Source: Microbacterium luteolum (GTDB lineage: Bacteria; Actinomycetota; Actinomycetes; Actinomycetales; Microbacteriaceae). Taken from it: a DNA stretch of 64,000 bases. Shown piece by piece: positions 1-8,294 of the stretch. The DNA lies in NCBI RefSeq assembly GCF_039533965.1, contig NZ_BAAAUN010000001.1, forward strand, positions 3,384,950 to 3,448,949, read 5' to 3'. How positions within the stretch are numbered: the stretch's first letter is position 1; each line of letters opens with the position of its first letter. A program made the position numbers and the translations under genes. The notes beneath the pieces were generated by a model. It was not told where the DNA came from, made no database searches, and worked only from the letters and a program-made list of their open reading frames with translations.

Positions 1-1
1 C

Positions 2-1714
2 CGCATCCTGCGCGATCCGCAGGCCGTCGTGACGCTCGGGCTCCTCGCCGTGATCTTCCTCCTCGGACTCCTCACGCCGTGGCTGGCACCGCACGGCCCG
101 AACGACGCCGAACTCGCGATGATCAATGCGCCGGTCGGCACGCCCGGGTATCTGCTCGGCGCTGACGAGGCCGGGCGCGACATCCTGTCGCGCCTGCTCC
201 ACTCGATCAACACGGCGGCCGTCTCGGCGCTGATCGGCGCCGGTGTCGCCCTGGCCGTCGGTGTCGTCGCCGGACTCATCGGCGGCTACTTCGGAACCGT
301 GACACGAGCGACGACCGAGTGGCTGTTCAACCTCGTCATGACGTTCCCCGGCATCCTGCTGCTGATCATCCTGATGCCGGTGACCGGTGGCGACTACCGG
401 TTCACGATGCTGATCTTCGGAGTCCTCCTGTCGCCGGGCATCTACCGGATCGTGCGCAACCTGGTGCTGGGAGTGAAGAACGAGCTGTACGTCGATGCTG
501 CGCGGGTGTCGGGACTCGGCAACCTGCGCATCCTCGGACGCCACGTGCTCTTCGTCATCCGAGGGCCGATCATCATCGCCGCCGCCTTCCTGGCCGGCTC
601 CGCGATCGCCGTGCAGTCTGGTCTCGCCTTCCTCGGTGTCGGCTCTCTGCAGATCCCGAGCTTCGGCTCGATGATCTCGTCGGGATTCCGCAACCTCTAC
701 ATCGCACCGACGCAGTTCCTGTGGCCGAGCCTTCTGCTCGGGATCATCACGGCGTCGCTCGTGCTGCTCGGCAACGCTCTGCGCGACATCCTCGAGGGCT
801 CCATGCCGAAACCCGCCAAGGTCGGACGCGGCCAGCGTGTGCTCGACAGCGCCGGAGAGGCGACAGCCGCACGGACCGGGCTGCTCGAGATCAGCGATCT
901 CGCGATCGCCTACCCGGGGCCGAGCGGCGGCCTCAACGAGGTCGTCCGCGGCGTCGACCTGTCGATCGCCCGCGGGCAGATCGTCGGTCTGGTCGGTGAA
1001 TCCGGATCGGGGAAGTCGCAGACGGCGTTCGCCTCGCTCGGTGTGCTGCCCAACGAGGCGGTGATCACCCGCGGGTCGATCCGTTTCGACGGGCGCGAGC
1101 TCGTCGGGCTGACGGACGCCCAGATGCGTCCGCTGCGGGGAAAGCAGATCGCCTACATCCCGCAGGAGCCCATGTCGAACCTCGACCCGTCCTACAAGGT
1201 CGGCGCGCAGCTGATCGAGGGCGTGCGCTCGGCGCTCGGAGTGACCCGCGCAGAGGCGACGGCCCGCGTGCTCGCGCTCCTCGAGCGTGTCGGGATCGCC
1301 GATCCGCAGCGCACGTTCGACTCCTATCCGCATCAGATCTCCGGCGGGATGGCCCAGCGCGTGCTGATCGCAGGGGCCGTCGCGAGTCGGCCGAAGCTCC
1401 TGATCGCCGACGAACCCACGACGGCGCTGGATGTCACCGTACAGGCCGAGATCCTCGACCTGCTGCGCGACCTGCAGTCCGAGCTCGACATGGCGATCCT
1501 CCTGGTCACGCATAATTTCGGCGTCGTCGCCGACCTCTGCGACCGCATCGCCGTGATGCAGAACGGCGTGATCGTCGAAGCGGGCACGGCTGCCGAGGTG
1601 TTCTCGCACCCCACGCACGAGTACACGAAGATGCTGCTCGGCGCGATCCTCGACGAGAGTGCGGTCCGCACGGATCCGCCCGTCACGACCTCTGAGGAAG
1701 GGAACCGGCCATGA
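2..1714 (+). CDS. ABC importer permease-ATPase fusion (DppC+DppD type), 5' end outside window
   Basis: Membrane channel and ATPase of an oligopeptide/nickel-type importer in one chain. The frame is open from base 2 and the usual N-terminus is missing, so the start lies upstream. Counting from the GTG at 29, residues about 1-265 carry several hydrophobic helices and the cytoplasmic coupling loop (DAARVSGLGNLRIL). Residues about 285-545 are an ABC domain: Walker A GESGSGKSQ, Q-loop YIPQEP, signature ISGGMAQR, Walker B LLIADEP, H-loop VTH. The oligopeptide-family tail HPTHEYTKMLL follows. The stop overlaps the next start (ATGA). Such fusions are known in Actinobacteria. Beside GH43, import of oligosaccharides rather than peptides is my inference. 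Confidence 0.9.
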   Translation, partial: RILRDPQAVVTLGLLAVIFLLGLLTPWLAPHGPNDAELAMINAPVGTPGYLLGADEAGRDILSRLLHSINTAAVSALIGAGVALAVGVVAGLIGGYFGTVTRATTEWLFNLVMTFPGILLLIILMPVTGGDYRFTMLIFGVLLSPGIYRIVRNLVLGVKNELYVDAARVSGLGNLRILGRHVLFVIRGPIIIAAAFLAGSAIAVQSGLAFLGVGSLQIPSFGSMISSGFRNLYIAPTQFLWPSLLLGIITASLVLLGNALRDILEGSMPKPAKVGRGQRVLDSAGEATAARTGLLEISDLAIAYPGPSGGLNEVVRGVDLSIARGQIVGLVGESGSGKSQTAFASLGVLPNEAVITRGSIRFDGRELVGLTDAQMRPLRGKQIAYIPQEPMSNLDPSYKVGAQLIEGVRSALGVTRAEATARVLALLERVGIADPQRTFDSYPHQISGGMAQRVLIAGAVASRPKLLIADEPTTALDVTVQAEILDLLRDLQSELDMAILLVTHNFGVVADLCDRIAVMQNGVIVEAGTAAEVFSHPTHEYTKMLLGAILDESAVRTDPPVTTSEEGNRP

Positions 1715-2535
1715 GTCTGCTCGAGGTCGATGAGCTTCGCGTCTCCTTCCCCGGTCGGGGATGGCGCGCGAAGCCGGTGGAAGTCCTGCACGGCGTCTCG
1801 TTGAGCGTGGCGCCGGGGGAGACCCTGGGGCTGGTCGGCGAATCCGGATCGGGGAAGACCACGATCGGACGAGCCGTGCTGGGTCTCGTGAATCCGTCAG
1901 GGGGCGACATCCGGTTCGACGGCACGTCGATCGCCGGCATCCACGCCCGTGAGCGTCGGAGGCTCGCCCGCGACATCCAGGTGGTGTTCCAGGATCCGTA
2001 CACCTCGCTGAACCCCTCGATGACGATCGGCGACATCCTCGCCGAGCCGCTGGTCATCCAGGGCGCGACGGCGAAGGACGCCCGGGCGCGGGTGAAGGCC
2101 CTGCTCGACCAGGTGGGGCTGCCATCGGATGCCGTCGAGCGGCTGCCCCGGGAGTTCTCGGGCGGTCAGCGTCAGCGGGTCGCGATCGCCCGGGCGCTCG
2201 CTCCCCAGCCTCGTCTGATCGTGTGCGACGAGCCGGTGTCGGCGCTGGACCTCTCGACGCAGGCCCGAGTGCTCGACCTGTTCGTCGAGATCCAGCGAGC
2301 GACGGGTGTCGCCTATCTCTTCGTCTCCCACGACCTCTCGGTCGTCCGTCACATCAGTCACCGCGTGGCCGTGCTGTATCGCGGAGACCTGGTCGAGACG
2401 GGCTCGGCCGAGCACGTCACCTCGACTCCGGATCACCCCTACACCCGGAAGCTGCTCCTCGCAGCGCCCGTCGCCGACCCCGCACGGCAGCGCGAACGCA
2501 GACAGGAGCGCCAACGAGTGGCGGCCGCATCATGA
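1711..2535 (+). CDS. ABC importer ATP-binding protein (DppF type)
   Basis: Second ATPase of the same importer, 274 residues. It shows Walker A GESGSGKTT near residue 44, Q-loop VFQDPYTSLNP, signature FSGGQRQR, Walker B LIVCDEP and H-loop VSHDLS. The C-terminal extension (HPYTRKLLLAAP) is typical of DppF/OppF. It pairs with the ATPase half of the preceding fusion to form the heterodimeric motor. It starts inside the previous stop codon and ends in an ATGA overlap with the GH43 gene, so transporter and glycosidase share one transcript. Family certain; substrate inferred only from the neighbour. Confidence 0.92.
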   Translation: MSLLEVDELRVSFPGRGWRAKPVEVLHGVSLSVAPGETLGLVGESGSGKTTIGRAVLGLVNPSGGDIRFDGTSIAGIHARERRRLARDIQVVFQDPYTSLNPSMTIGDILAEPLVIQGATAKDARARVKALLDQVGLPSDAVERLPREFSGGQRQRVAIARALAPQPRLIVCDEPVSALDLSTQARVLDLFVEIQRATGVAYLFVSHDLSVVRHISHRVAVLYRGDLVETGSAEHVTSTPDHPYTRKLLLAAPVADPARQRERRQERQRVAAAS

Positions 2536-3995
2536 CGCAGCATCCGATCATCCCCGGCTATCACCCCGACCCCTCGATCTGCCGCGTGGGCGAGGACTAC
2601 TACCTCGCCCACTCGAGCTTCGAGTACTCGCCGGGAGTCCCGCTGTTCCGCTCGCGCGACCTGATCTCGTGGACGCAGCTCGGCAACATCCTCGATCGAC
2701 CGGAGCACCTCGACGTGCGCACAGGTGTCGCGGGCGCCAGCGGGGGGATCTACGCCCCGACCCTGCGCCACCACGACGGCCGGTTCTGGATGATCACGAC
2801 GAACATCCACGAGGTGGCTCACGGACACATCCTCGTGCACGCCGACGCTCCCACGGGGCCGTGGAGCGAGCCCGTGCGCGTCGCAGGTCTCATCGGCATC
2901 GATCCCGACATCGCCTGGGATGATGAGGGCACCTGCTTCGTGACCTGGAGCGACGTGATGCGCGGCGGCATCTCGCAGGCGGTGATCGACCCGCTCACCG
3001 GCCAGGTGCTCTCCGAGCCGCGCTCGCTGTGGGCAGGAACCGGTGGCGCGCATGCGGAGGGGCCTCATCTGATCCGCCGTGGCGAGTGGTGGTACCTCCT
3101 CGTCGCGGAAGGCGGGACCGGACCGGGGCACATGGTGACGATCGCGCGGTCGCCGGACATCGACGGCCCGTTCGAGCCCGCGCCGAGCAACCCGATCCTC
3201 ACCCACCGCAGCACGAGCGCAGCCGTGCAGTCGACCGGACACTCCGACCTCGTCGAGCTCGCGGACGGCTCGTGGGCTCTCGTCTTCCTCGCGACGCGTC
3301 CCCGGGGCACCTTTCCCCGGTGGCACACGAACGGCCGTGAGACCTTCCTCGCGGGCGTCGACTGGGTCGACGGCTGGCCGGTCATCGACGAGGCGCGCTA
3401 CGACGTCCCACCCGCGACGTCCGCGTTCGTCGACGAGTTCGACGGCGAGGCGCTGCATCCGCGGTGGATCTCGCCCGGAGTCTCCCCGTCGTCCTTCGCT
3501 CACCCGGGCGCCGATGGTCTGCGCCTCGCGCGAGGACGCGACCCGCTCACCACGAGCGCCGAACGGCTGCTCGCGGTGCGGGCCGAGGATGAGCTCTGGT
3601 CGGCGCGCGTGCGGGCGACGGGCGATGTCGCGCTCTCCGTCCGCATCGACGACGCGCATCAGGTGCTGGTCGAGAGGATCGATGCCGAGGTGCGGGTGCG
3701 TGTCGTGATCGGCCCGCTCAGCGACGTCGTCGCACGTGCGGCGGCGCCGGCGGACGCGGCGCTCGAGATCAGGGCCACGGAGTTCGAGGCCGAGCGCGGC
3801 GCACGTCGCGGACCCGATCTGCTGCGGGCGGGCTACGCGTCTGCCGAGGGCTTCGTCGAACTGGCGAGCATCGACGGCCGCTACCTCTCGACCGAGGTGG
3901 CCGGCGGATTCACCGGACGGGTGATCGGTGTCGAGGCGCTCGGCGAGGGGGTCGTCGTCCGGCGGTTCGCATATGAGGGCGGTCTCCCGGCCTGA
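2532..3995 (+). CDS. Glycoside hydrolase family 43 (beta-xylosidase/arabinofuranosidase-like)
   Basis: Predicted cytoplasmic glycosidase of 487 residues with no signal peptide, so it would act on imported oligosaccharides. The five-bladed propeller carries the three GH43 acidic residues: base Asp in PGYHPDPS (about D13), the pKa-setting Asp in GIDPDIAW (about 124-126) and acid Glu in HAEGPHLI (E176). Residues from about 300 form a beta-sandwich-like C-terminal domain, as in GH43 xylosidases. I chose the ATG at 2532, in ATGA overlap with the ATPase gene, because the frame upstream of it is only the ATPase read in another phase. Exact substrate (xyloside or arabinoside) is not decided. Confidence 0.9.
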   Translation: MTQHPIIPGYHPDPSICRVGEDYYLAHSSFEYSPGVPLFRSRDLISWTQLGNILDRPEHLDVRTGVAGASGGIYAPTLRHHDGRFWMITTNIHEVAHGHILVHADAPTGPWSEPVRVAGLIGIDPDIAWDDEGTCFVTWSDVMRGGISQAVIDPLTGQVLSEPRSLWAGTGGAHAEGPHLIRRGEWWYLLVAEGGTGPGHMVTIARSPDIDGPFEPAPSNPILTHRSTSAAVQSTGHSDLVELADGSWALVFLATRPRGTFPRWHTNGRETFLAGVDWVDGWPVIDEARYDVPPATSAFVDEFDGEALHPRWISPGVSPSSFAHPGADGLRLARGRDPLTTSAERLLAVRAEDELWSARVRATGDVALSVRIDDAHQVLVERIDAEVRVRVVIGPLSDVVARAAAPADAALEIRATEFEAERGARRGPDLLRAGYASAEGFVELASIDGRYLSTEVAGGFTGRVIGVEALGEGVVVRRFAYEGGLPA

Positions 3996-4610
3996 TCACT
4001 CCTGCGGGCGAGCGCGCAGCTCGGGCACGAACGACGACATCAGCGATGTGACGCACCCGTCGACGTCGATCGCCGCGCGATCGAACAGCCACTGCGTATG
4101 CAGCCCGTCTGTGGCGGCGATCGTGAGTGCCGCGAGATGCGTCGGCGAGAGATCCGTCGACAGGCGGCCCTCGTCGCCGAGACGCGTGAACAGCCGTGTC
4201 ATGAAGGAGCGGATGTAGCGGTAGCGCGTGGCGAAGTACTCGTGCGCTGGGTGGCCGGTCGCTGTGGCCTCTCCGGTGAGCACGGCGCTCAGCTCGACCA
4301 GGCCCACTCGCTGGTCCCTCTCGATCAGGGTGGTGGCCATGCCGCGGAGGACGTCGAGGGGATCGGCGCCGGCGTCGAGGACCGCGTTGCGGGCGAGGTA
4401 GTCGGCGCTGCGCTCGTCCTGCAACTCGAGCACCGCCATGAGGAGGTCTTCCTTGCGGGGGAAGTGATGCAGGAGCCCGGTGTGGCTGATGCCCGCCCGC
4501 CGTGCGATCTCGGCCATCGACGCCCCATGGAATCCGGACTCGCCGAAGATCGTCAGGCACGCGTCGAGGATGCCGCGGCGCACGGCCGCGGTCTTGGCGT
4601 ACTGGACCAT
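3996..4610 (-). CDS. TetR-family transcriptional regulator
   Basis: DNA-binding repressor, 204 residues. The N-terminal helix-turn-helix spans about residues 10-55 (FGESGFHGASMAEIARRAGI, then HTGLLHHFPRKEDLL), followed by an all-helical ligand/dimer domain. An AGGAGG ribosome site lies 5 bases before the ATG. It is divergent from the GH1 gene, and a palindrome between them (4633-4648) is the likely operator, so it probably controls itself and GH1. Its stop directly abuts the convergent GH43 stop. Inducer unknown. Confidence 0.9.
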   Translation of the reverse strand: MVQYAKTAAVRRGILDACLTIFGESGFHGASMAEIARRAGISHTGLLHHFPRKEDLLMAVLELQDERSADYLARNAVLDAGADPLDVLRGMATTLIERDQRVGLVELSAVLTGEATATGHPAHEYFATRYRYIRSFMTRLFTRLGDEGRLSTDLSPTHLAALTIAATDGLHTQWLFDRAAIDVDGCVTSLMSSFVPELRARPQE

Positions 4611-4632
4611 CGAGGCCTCCTGCCATCAAAAA

Positions 4633-4648
4633 TAGTGAGCGCTTACTA
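4633..4648. promoter_or_regulatory. Palindromic operator between tetR and GH1
   Basis: TAGTGAGCGCTTACTA reads the same on both strands except for one base pair per arm. It sits between the divergent TetR and GH1 genes, just upstream of a TATGCT -10-like box (4652-4657) for GH1. A TetR site is the simplest reading. Confidence 0.6.
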
Positions 4649-4667
4649 ATTTATGCTACCGTGAGCA

Positions 4668-4683
4668 TGGCAATCGGTTGTCA
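4668..4683. promoter_or_regulatory. LacI-type operator 1 (GH1 promoter)
   Basis: TGGCAATCGGTTGTCA matches operators 2 and 3 (8216, 11354) with one or two changes and has the central CG typical of LacI-family sites. It lies just after the probable -10 box and about 30 bases before the GH1 start, a position suited to repression. It overlaps a second inverted repeat, CAATCG (4671-4676)/CGATTG (4684-4689). Confidence 0.7.
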
Positions 4684-4711
4684 CGATTGCCCCGATCGAG
4701 AGGATCCCTCA

Positions 4712-5956
4712 ATGACGAACTTCCCCACCGGCTTCCTCTGGGGTGCCGCCACCGCCGGACACCAGATCGAAGGCAACAACGTCAACAGCGACTGGTGGGA
4801 GCGCGAGCTGACGATGCCCGGCATGGAGCTCTCCGGCGACGCCGTCGACAGCTACCACCGGTTCCGCGAGGACATCGACCTGCTGGCCGATGCCGGTCTG
4901 ACGACCTACCGATTCAGTCTCGAGTGGTCGCGTATCGAGCCGGTGGAGGGACATTTCTCGCGGGCCGAGCTCGCCCACTACCGTCGCGTGATCGAGTACT
5001 GTTTCTCCCGCGGAGTGGTGCCCTTCGTCACCCTGCAGCACTTCACCACGCCCCGCTGGTTCGCGAACGACGGCGGGTGGACGTCGCCGGCGGCCAAGGA
5101 CCGCTTCCTCCGCTTCGTGACCGAGGCCACGACGATCCTCGACGGCGTCGAATGGGTCGCGACCATGAACGAGCCGAACATGCAGGCGGCCATCATGACC
5201 GCGATGCGCCGGATGGCCGAGACGCAGGGCGGCCAGTGGCAGAGCCCGACCGTCGAGAGCGACACCGAGCGCGAGGGCGGCGAGGAGAAGAGCGTCGAGA
5301 AGAAGCAGCACGGCGCCTTCCTGCAGGACGCCGACCCCGCGATCGGTCGCGCCTTCGTCGAGATCCACCACGCCGCCCGCGAGATCGTGCGTGCGCGCAC
5401 GAACGCGAAGGTGGGCTGGACCATCGCCGCGGGCGCGCTCACGGCAGCGCCGGGCGGCGAGGAGAAGCTCCGGCAGATCCGCTACGGCAAGGAGGACGTC
5501 TACTGGGAGGGATCCCGGGGCGACGACTTCGTCGGAGTGCAGGCGTACTCCTCCCAGGAGGTCGATGCGGACGGCCTCGTCCCGCATCCGCCGCACCCCG
5601 ACAACACGCTGGTCGGCACGGCATTCCGCCCCGACTCGCTGGCCATGGCCGTGCGCCACGCGTGGGAGGTCTCGGAGGGTGTCACCGTCATCGTGACCGA
5701 GAACGGCATCGCGACCGCTGACGACACCCAGCGGATCCGCTACACGGATGCCGCGCTGCGCGGACTCGCCGACACCATCGACGAGGGCATCGACGTGCGC
5801 GGATACCTGCACTGGACGCTCCTCGACAACTTCGAGTGGGGGCACTGGGCCCCGACCTTCGGCCTCATCGCCGTGGACCGTGAGACGTTCGTGCGCACGC
5901 CGAAGCCGAGCCTCGGCTGGCTCGGCGAGGTCGCGAAGCGCAACGGTCTGAGCTGA
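4712..5956 (+). CDS. Glycoside hydrolase family 1 (beta-glycosidase)
   Basis: Cytoplasmic retaining beta-glycosidase, 414 residues, somewhat shorter than the usual 440-480. It begins with the family hallmark FLWGAATAGHQIEG. The acid/base Glu is E154 in TMNEPN and the nucleophile E330 in VTENGIAT. A charged, Glu/Lys-rich loop at about residues 180-200 is unusual. The ATG at 4712 is chosen because the family N-terminus begins a few residues after it. It is under both a TetR-like and a LacI-like operator. Sharing the LacI site with the beta-glucuronidase suggests a role on the same oligosaccharides. Confidence 0.9.
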   Translation: MTNFPTGFLWGAATAGHQIEGNNVNSDWWERELTMPGMELSGDAVDSYHRFREDIDLLADAGLTTYRFSLEWSRIEPVEGHFSRAELAHYRRVIEYCFSRGVVPFVTLQHFTTPRWFANDGGWTSPAAKDRFLRFVTEATTILDGVEWVATMNEPNMQAAIMTAMRRMAETQGGQWQSPTVESDTEREGGEEKSVEKKQHGAFLQDADPAIGRAFVEIHHAAREIVRARTNAKVGWTIAAGALTAAPGGEEKLRQIRYGKEDVYWEGSRGDDFVGVQAYSSQEVDADGLVPHPPHPDNTLVGTAFRPDSLAMAVRHAWEVSEGVTVIVTENGIATADDTQRIRYTDAALRGLADTIDEGIDVRGYLHWTLLDNFEWGHWAPTFGLIAVDRETFVRTPKPSLGWLGEVAKRNGLS

Positions 5957-5983
5957 GCGGCGCTGCACGCAGAGGCCGAGTTC

Positions 5984-7357
5984 ATGACCGTCGACGTCGA
6001 CGACCCCCGGGGCGAGAGCTCCGCGGGGGCTGCGGGGCGCGTTCCCGAGGGCAACCTCGCGCTCCCGCAGCCCCCGGCCACGGGCTCGGTACCCGCCCTG
6101 ACGGCACCCGAGGCATCCGACGCCCGCACGGGTGACGTCCGGCTGCGTTCGATCGTGCTGCTCGTCGCCGCGACGTTCGGTGCGGGCATGGCGATGATCG
6201 TACCGATGGCGTACTCGCTGGCCGTGCGGCTGGACCAACTGGCTCCCGGTCGCACCGAGGCGCTGGGTCTGGTGCTCGCCGTCGGCTCGGCAGCGACGCT
6301 CGTGCTCGCTCCGCTCACCGGCATCCTCAGTGACCGGCTGCGAAGCCGCTGGGGGCGCCGGCGCCCCTTCACGGTGATCGGTCTGCTCATCGGCGCGGTG
6401 TCGGTGCCGATCATGGCGCTCGCTCCGAGTCTCGCCGTCCTCACGATCGGATGGACGCTCTCGGCGGTCGGATGGGGAACGGCGGCCGCCTCGCTCGGCA
6501 ACTGGCAGGCGGATCGCCTGCCGCCGCACCAACGCGGGCGCGTGTCCGGTCTCACGGGCGTGACGATGCAGGTCGCGCCCGTCGTCGGCATCATCCTCGT
6601 CGGATTCTTCCGTGATCAGGTTCTCGTCGTCTTCGCGCTCCCCGCGGTGATCGGCGTCGTGCTGGTGATCGCCTTCCTCGCCGTCGTGCGCGACCCCGAC
6701 AGTCGGGGGATGGTGTTCGAGCGGCGACTCACCGTCGGCGGACTGCTGCGCAGCTACGGCTTCGACCCGCGCACGGCCCCGGACTTCGCCTGGAACTGGC
6801 TCGGCCGCTTCATCTTCTTCTCCGGCCTCACCCTCACCACCAGCTTCACGGTCTTCTTCGTCGCCCAGCAGCTGGAGCTGCGCGTGCCGGACGTCGCCGG
6901 CGTGCTCGCGATCGTCTCGGCGTCGAGCATCGTCACCGCCACCGTCGGCTCTCTCGGCGGCGGGTGGCTGAGCGACCGGGTGGGCAGGCGCAAGCCGTTC
7001 ATCCTCACGGGTGCCTCCCTGTTCGCCGCCGGATGCGGCGTCTCGGCGTTCGCGCACGATCTGCCGACGCTCATGGTCGGCACCCTGCTGAACTCCCTCG
7101 GCATCGCCACCTTCTCGGCCGTCGCTCAGGCGCTGCTGCTCGACGTGCTGCCCGATCGCGAGCGGGAAGCGGGGAGGTACATGGCCATCGCCCTCTTCGC
7201 GCAGAAGATCCCTGGTGTCTTCGCGCCGGTCCTCGGCGGGGCGGTGCTGGCGATCGGCGCCGGCGCGGAGAACTTCACCGCGCTGTACCTCCTCGCGGCT
7301 GCGCTCGCTTTCGCCGGCGGCCTCCTCATCACTCTCTCGGTGCGCAGCGTCCGCTGA
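5984..7357 (+). CDS. MFS transporter (sugar/glycoside-type)
   Basis: Major facilitator protein, 457 residues, with a hydrophilic N-terminal tail of about 48 residues before the first helix and roughly 12 membrane helices. Both halves carry the MFS A-loop: GILSDRLRSRWGRRRP about residue 107 and GGWLSDRVGRRKP about residue 325. It follows GH1 by 27 bases in the same direction and precedes the SDR, so the three probably form one unit. Placement suggests uptake of a glycoside or uronide; the sequence does not fix the substrate. Confidence 0.85.
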   Translation: MTVDVDDPRGESSAGAAGRVPEGNLALPQPPATGSVPALTAPEASDARTGDVRLRSIVLLVAATFGAGMAMIVPMAYSLAVRLDQLAPGRTEALGLVLAVGSAATLVLAPLTGILSDRLRSRWGRRRPFTVIGLLIGAVSVPIMALAPSLAVLTIGWTLSAVGWGTAAASLGNWQADRLPPHQRGRVSGLTGVTMQVAPVVGIILVGFFRDQVLVVFALPAVIGVVLVIAFLAVVRDPDSRGMVFERRLTVGGLLRSYGFDPRTAPDFAWNWLGRFIFFSGLTLTTSFTVFFVAQQLELRVPDVAGVLAIVSASSIVTATVGSLGGGWLSDRVGRRKPFILTGASLFAAGCGVSAFAHDLPTLMVGTLLNSLGIATFSAVAQALLLDVLPDREREAGRYMAIALFAQKIPGVFAPVLGGAVLAIGAGAENFTALYLLAAALAFAGGLLITLSVRSVR

Positions 7358-7386
7358 GCGCCCGGCCCTCTCGAAACGGAGCACTG

Positions 7387-8214
7387 ATGTCCTTCCCCTT
7401 CCCCGACGTCTCGTCGAACCCGCTCGCCTCGCTGCTCGACCTGACCGGTCGCACCGCCCTCGTCACGGGAGGCGCGCAGGGCCTCGGCCGGGCCATCGCC
7501 GATCGACTCGCCGAAGCCGGAGCGAGCATCGTGATCGCCGACCTCGACGAGGGGCGCTCCGAAGCGGCGGCGGAGGAGATCGCCGCGCGCTTCGCGGTGC
7601 CGACGGTGGGCGTGCGCATGGATGTCACCGACGCCGGATCGGTGGCAGTGGCGACGGATTCCGCCGCCACTGCCGTCGGCGCCCCGGACATCTGGGTCAA
7701 CAACGCCGGGATCTTCCCCAGCCAGTCCCTGATCGAGATGAGCGATGAGACCTGGGAGCAGGTCTTCGCGGTCAACACGCGCGGTGTGCGCAACGGCGCG
7801 CGCGAGGCGGCGCGTCGGATGCCGCAGGGCGGCGTCGTCGTCAACATCGTGTCGACCGCGGGGTTCCGCGGAACCGCTCCGGGCCTGTCGGCCTACGTGT
7901 CGTCGAAGCACGCCGTGCGGGGGCTCACGAAACAGCTCGCGCTGGAGCTCGCGCCACAGGGCATCCGCGTCCTCGGCGTCGCTCCCAGCTACGTGCCGAC
8001 CGAGGGCAACATGGCGATGGCGGCCGCGGCCATGGAGCAGATGGCGGCGGCGGGTATCGATCTCTCCACGATGCCGTCCGCGATGTCGCACAGCCTGATC
8101 GGGCGCCAGGGCACGCCGGACGACATCGCGCGCGTCGTGCTGTTCTGCGCGAGCGATCTCTCGATGGTGATGACGGGGAGCACGCTCCTCGCGGACGCCG
8201 GGGAGACCATATGA
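7387..8214 (+). CDS. SDR-family oxidoreductase
   Basis: NAD(P)-dependent short-chain dehydrogenase, 275 residues. Cofactor motif TGGAQGLG lies near residue 25. An Asp in IADLDEG at the end of beta-2 favours NAD(H). NNAG and catalytic YVSSK (after the Ser in IVSTAG) follow. The ATG at 7387 has a GGAG ribosome site; a longer upstream frame is only the MFS gene in another phase. It ends 2 bases before LacI operator 2. It may oxidise or reduce a sugar or uronate released by the neighbouring glycosidases. Confidence 0.88.
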   Translation: MSFPFPDVSSNPLASLLDLTGRTALVTGGAQGLGRAIADRLAEAGASIVIADLDEGRSEAAAEEIAARFAVPTVGVRMDVTDAGSVAVATDSAATAVGAPDIWVNNAGIFPSQSLIEMSDETWEQVFAVNTRGVRNGAREAARRMPQGGVVVNIVSTAGFRGTAPGLSAYVSSKHAVRGLTKQLALELAPQGIRVLGVAPSYVPTEGNMAMAAAAMEQMAAAGIDLSTMPSAMSHSLIGRQGTPDDIARVVLFCASDLSMVMTGSTLLADAGETI

Positions 8215-8215
8215 A

Positions 8216-8231
8216 TGGCAATCGGTTGCCA
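8216..8231. promoter_or_regulatory. LacI-type operator 2 with uidA promoter
   Basis: TGGCAATCGGTTGCCA is the most symmetric of the three sites. Its right arm supplies a TTGCCA -35 element, and TGTACT follows after 17 bases (8249-8254), so repressor binding would block polymerase at the beta-glucuronidase promoter. Confidence 0.75.
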
Positions 8232-8294
8232 TTTCCGTCGAACTCTGCTGTACTGAAGACCGAGAAACGCAAAGAAGCGCACGAAAGGCCCTTG

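Noticed and set aside
4709..7384. 891-codon open frame on the minus strand
   Set aside because: Antisense to GH1 and the MFS gene. It is rich in Arg/Glu/Asp/His with no family motif, typical of the non-coding strand of high-GC genes.
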